Below are positions 5,181 to 7,310 of a DNA stretch of 7,310 bases, piece by piece. A program made the translations under genes and the position numbers. The notes under the pieces were generated by a model. That model saw nothing but the letters and a program-made list of their open reading frames with translations. It was not told the origin of the DNA and searched no databases. The stretch's first letter is position 1, and each line of letters begins with the position of its first letter. The DNA comes from Hyphomicrobiales bacterium. Its GTDB lineage: Bacteria > Pseudomonadota > Alphaproteobacteria > Rhodobacterales > Rhodobacteraceae. The stretch is taken from assembly GCA_003558415.1 (NCBI GenBank), contig PWLT01000228.1:1-7310 (forward strand). The letters run 5' to 3'.

Positions 5181-6521
5181 TCAGCTGGGCGCCATGCGCG
5201 GCAGGCGCTCGAGCAGGAGGCGGATGAGGGGGGCGGCCGGGCAGGCGGTGGGCAGGTGGATCGCAATCCTGGTTTTCAGCTCGACCACTCGGGCGGCGAT
5301 TTTGATGAGCCTGAGGCGCAGGGTGTCGAACTGGGCGTGGCGCCAGGGCGAGCGGGCCGGCAGGGCGGCGCGCAGTGTCCACATCAGCCAGTAGGCCCCG
5401 GCGTGCAGGAAGAGCCTCAGTTGATTGGCGGCGGCGCTGGTGCAAGAAGTCCGATCGGCCGCCAAGTGGCTCTTCCACGCCTTGATGTGGTTCTCGGCTT
5501 GGCCGCGGGCGCAGTAGAGCTTTTCGTAGAGCGCCTTGCCGCTGCCACGCGTGAGATTGGTGACGATATACCGAGTATCGCAGCCCTGCGGCCCGGCTTC
5601 GACGCGGGCGATGATGCGCTCGACCCGGCTCCATGACGCGGCGGCGTCGTGGAATTCCTTGAAGCGGCGGACCTTGGTGGCGCTGTTTTGATCGACGCGG
5701 GCGATGGTGGACTGCTCGAGGGTGGCGGTCCGACGGCGCAAGTTGGCGTTGCTGGCCAGGCCGAGCACGAAGTCGACGCCTTTAGCGCGGCAGAAATCGA
5801 GGACCTCGGGTGCGCAGTAGTGGCTGTCGCCACGCAGGAGGATTTCCACGCGCGGCCAGTGCCGGCGGATCTCGCGGATCAGCCGCCGCAAATGTGCGGC
5901 GATCTCGCGGCCTTTCGGACGCTTGGCAGGTCGCAGCACCGCGGCCACGAACCGACCATTGCCGTCGAAGACGACGATCGGCTGGAAGCCGTAATCGTCG
6001 TGATGGGCGTTGAACAACCGCAGCTGCTGCCCGCCGTGCACGGCGTCGAAGGTATCGTCGATATCGAGCGTGATCCGCTTCGGCACCTGCGCGAAGGAGG
6101 CGCAATAGAGCCCGATCATGGCGCGCGCCAGCCGCAACAGCATCCGCCCGTCGGGCAGGTTCTCCAACCGGCTGATCGTCGACTGCGAGCAGAGATCACG
6201 CTCGCCCGGCAATCGCTCGAGCGCCAGCTTGAACACCGGATCGGCGCGCAACGCGTTGGCGTCGATGCCGTCCTCGTAGCCCGCCGCGATCAGCAGCATC
6301 CGAAAACGCAAGATGTCCGCCACGCTGTGCACCGTGCGCGTCGGATCGCGCGGATCGTCGATTCCGTTCGCCAACCGCCCCGCCACATCGAGCCGCCGCT
6401 CCACTTCGCGAACCGCCAGAAGACCAGCGTCCGACGTCAACGCGCCGCCGTCGAAACGGGCGCTCAGGGCCTTGCCGTTCACCGGTGACAAGCCGGGCAA
6501 AGCCAGCATAATCTCACTCAT
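5181..6521 (-). CDS. IS1380 family transposase, DDE type
   Basis: A 446-residue protein from ATG at 6521; a TTG 42 bases upstream would extend the frame, but the ATG has GGAAGGA at 6539-6533 about 11 nt before it and begins MSEIMLALPG. The N-terminal FDGGALTSDAG (residues 23-33) is the hallmark of the IS1380 family. The RNase H-like catalytic core shows Asp in LDIDDT (152-157), Asp232 in LRGDSHY, and Glu343 in GQAENHIKAWK, followed by ADRTSC (355-360); the spacing is as in active members. Length is normal and there is no frameshift, so it is probably functional and cuts and pastes the element bounded by 5001 and 6626. It is transcribed toward the dead IS256/IS200 nest. Confidence 0.95.
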   Translation of the reverse strand: MSEIMLALPGLSPVNGKALSARFDGGALTSDAGLLAVREVERRLDVAGRLANGIDDPRDPTRTVHSVADILRFRMLLIAAGYEDGIDANALRADPVFKLALERLPGERDLCSQSTISRLENLPDGRMLLRLARAMIGLYCASFAQVPKRITLDIDDTFDAVHGGQQLRLFNAHHDDYGFQPIVVFDGNGRFVAAVLRPAKRPKGREIAAHLRRLIREIRRHWPRVEILLRGDSHYCAPEVLDFCRAKGVDFVLGLASNANLRRRTATLEQSTIARVDQNSATKVRRFKEFHDAAASWSRVERIIARVEAGPQGCDTRYIVTNLTRGSGKALYEKLYCARGQAENHIKAWKSHLAADRTSCTSAAANQLRLFLHAGAYWLMWTLRAALPARSPWRHAQFDTLRLRLIKIAARVVELKTRIAIHLPTACPAAPLIRLLLERLPRMAPS

Positions 6522-6610
6522 GGCGGGCGTCGTCCTTCCGATCTCGGGTTTTGGCCTCGACAACCAAAACTCTACGCCAGATCAGAAGCTTAGGCTACGC
6601 CCGCCAGCTT

Positions 6611-6626
6611 TGATGCATAATCCGGG
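6611..6626 (-). repeat. Terminal inverted repeat of the IS1380 element, 5' side of its gene
   Basis: TGATGCATAATCCGGG, ending at the CTAG of 6627-6630; it lies 90 bp before the transposase start on the minus strand. Confidence 0.82.
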
Positions 6627-6678
6627 CTAGCTAGCAGCGGACGCCGCAACAAGACACTTGTGGTAGTGCGTGAACTCT

Positions 6679-6877
6679 CCACCGCCTAAAGGCGGTGGCT
6701 TCGGATTACGGCTCAAAGCCGGATCCGTCCGCCCGGCGGCGGACTTGCAGTTCGAACAAACGCGCCTCACTCGCTACAGTGAACACGAACCCTTGGCGAT
6801 GCCGGAGCCTGCCCAAGTCATGGTCCTCTCGGACGCATCAATGCGTCTCCCTTCCCATGCCGGCTAAAGCCGTGGGG
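6679..6877 (+). other. Hairpin-rich region resembling IS200/IS605 element ends
   Basis: Five hairpins occur within 200 bp: CCACCGCC-TAAA-GGCGGTGG (6679-6698), CGGCT-CAA-AGCCG (6709-6721), GTCCGCC-CGGC-GGCGGAC (6727-6744), GACGCAT-CA-ATGCGTC (6832-6847), and an imperfect CCCA..CGGC-TAAA-GCCG-TGGG (6854-6876). The first and last, with their TAAA loops, look like subterminal hairpins of IS200/IS605-type elements, so this may be a small element carrying only ends, or a remnant with its gene deleted. Right ends of such elements can also give rise to TnpB guide RNA, but no tnpB is present. The reading frames here (6670-6867 and 6695-7111) show no known family or ribosome-binding site. Strand is uncertain. 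Confidence 0.5.
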
Positions 6878-6996
6878 TTTACTGATCCCCTATCGGCGAC
6901 TCTAAACCCCCTGACAAAACTGATGCGTCAAGAACGGTCGGTTGTGTCACGCCTGCCGCCTAGAGGGAAAACCGCCCGGTTGAAAGGACAAAACGC

Positions 6997-7030
6997 CCGG
7001 GCAAAACCACACCATTTTTGCCCGGTTTTT
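6997..7030 (+). terminator. Strong intrinsic (Rho-independent) terminator
   Basis: Perfect 10-bp stem CCGGGCAAAA (6997-7006) / TTTTGCCCGG (7016-7025) with a 9-nt loop, followed by TTTTT (7026-7030). The A and T arms also give a run of T on the complement, so it could act in both directions. No gene ends immediately before it on the plus strand, so its gene may have been lost. Confidence 0.75.
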
Positions 7031-7310
7031 GCCCCGCTCTCCAGCATGACCATCGCGTTTCCCGCGTCTCGGCCGGCGATCGGAACCTCGATGCCCAGAC
7101 CGATGCCCTGAAGGCGGATGTCTGCGAGCGCGAGCGAGGACGTCGGCGAGGTAGACTCCGGCATCGTGACTGTTGAGCTATGCCGTCTTGGTGATCGTGC
7201 GGGGCCGGCAGCCGGTCGCTCTCTGACATTAACTGCACGCCTTTTGCTTTGCCCCCTGCCGCTCTCCCATCGACGATACGCTCGCCACCAAAACCACCCC
7301 CATCGCCAGC
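7031..7310. other. Stretch without a recognisable gene
   Basis: No frame here is convincing. A short plus-strand stretch at about 7083-7140 reads LDAQTDALKADVCERERG, which has a coiled-coil look and could be a relic of a longer helical protein, but it is open for only a few dozen codons. The last 100 bases are C-rich with no motif that I recognise. Confidence 0.4.

Larger units (their letters stand above)
5001..6626 (-). mobile_element. IS1380-family insertion sequence, complete
   Basis: The 1626-bp element has terminal inverted repeats: CCCGATCTATGCATCA at the left (5001-5016) and the complement of TGATGCATAATCCGGG at the right (6611-6626), 13 of 16 positions matching. CTAG flanks both ends (4997-5000, 6627-6630) and is read as a 4-bp target duplication; because CTAG is palindromic it could also be counted as part of the repeats. 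Length and single minus-strand transposase fit the IS1380 family, first described in Acetobacter. It looks recent, since the gene and both ends are intact. Confidence 0.85.

Noticed and set aside
4229..5227. 332-codon plus-strand frame that could be taken for one long protein
   Set aside because: Only the first part (to about 4516) is transposase; after the 13-nt insertion it runs out of frame through the rest of the gene, the right end of IS256-A, tnpA and into IS1380.
5649..6488. 279-codon open frame on the plus strand
   Set aside because: It lies entirely antisense to the intact IS1380 transposase, with no known motif; high G+C makes such shadow frames common.
5016..6647. 12-bp inverted match AGCGGCGTCCGC-type (5016-5028 and 6636-6647) around the IS1380 element
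   Set aside because: The sequence is itself nearly palindromic (AGCGG-NNN-CCGC), so the match is weaker than it looks, and one copy lies inside the element while the other is outside.
1..7310. CRISPR array, tRNA or rRNA genes
   Set aside because: No regularly spaced direct repeats and no tRNA- or rRNA-like sequence were seen on either strand.

Overview
The window is GC-rich, roughly two thirds G+C by eye. Its mix of a terminase-small-subunit-like phage remnant, an SDR oxidoreductase and several IS families (IS256, IS200/IS605, IS1380) fits an alphaproteobacterium, most likely Rhodospirillales/Acetobacteraceae-like. That assignment is inference from gene style; no marker gene is present.

Layout. 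Positions 1-474 hold the 3' part of a phage DNA-packaging (terminase small subunit/Nu1-like) gene that has lost its normal C-terminus. Positions 487-1281 carry an intact GTG-start short-chain dehydrogenase/reductase whose ribosome-binding site overlaps the stop codon of the phage fragment. Positions 1282-1640 have no recognisable gene. From about 1641 to 5000 lies a nest of insertion sequences. A frame-broken IS256-family relic (about 1641-1980) abuts an IS200/IS605-type element (left-end hairpin at 1993-2009, tnpA start at 2093). That tnpA is split by an IS256-family element, called IS256-A here (2175-4933, 8-bp duplication ACGGAAGA). IS256-A is in turn split by a second, related IS256-family element, IS256-B (2420-3788, 8-bp duplication CATGCGCA). 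Removing each insert plus one duplication copy restores the reading frame exactly, so the order of events can be read directly: IS200 first, then A, then B.

Both IS256 transposases (393 and 392 codons including stop in IS256-B; 394 in IS256-A once repaired) are dead. The larger lesions are four short insertions of 13, 14, 16 and 16 nt, plus one 1-nt insertion in B. The short insertions look alike: three contain CATCYGG, and two are 11/12 identical to each other and 10/12 identical to part of the IS256-A right terminal repeat. The two elements also carry long perfect palindromes (32 and 36 bp) of unrelated sequence at the same place between the left end and the transposase start. These two points are the least ordinary features of the window.

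An intact IS1380-family element occupies 5001-6626 (minus-strand transposase at 5181-6521, terminal inverted repeats, CTAG duplication) and lies at the broken 3' end of the IS200 tnpA. The remaining right part has a cluster of hairpins at 6679-6877 that resembles IS200/IS605-type end structures, a strong intrinsic terminator (6997-7030), and no convincing gene. The only genes likely to make full-length protein are the SDR and the IS1380 transposase.
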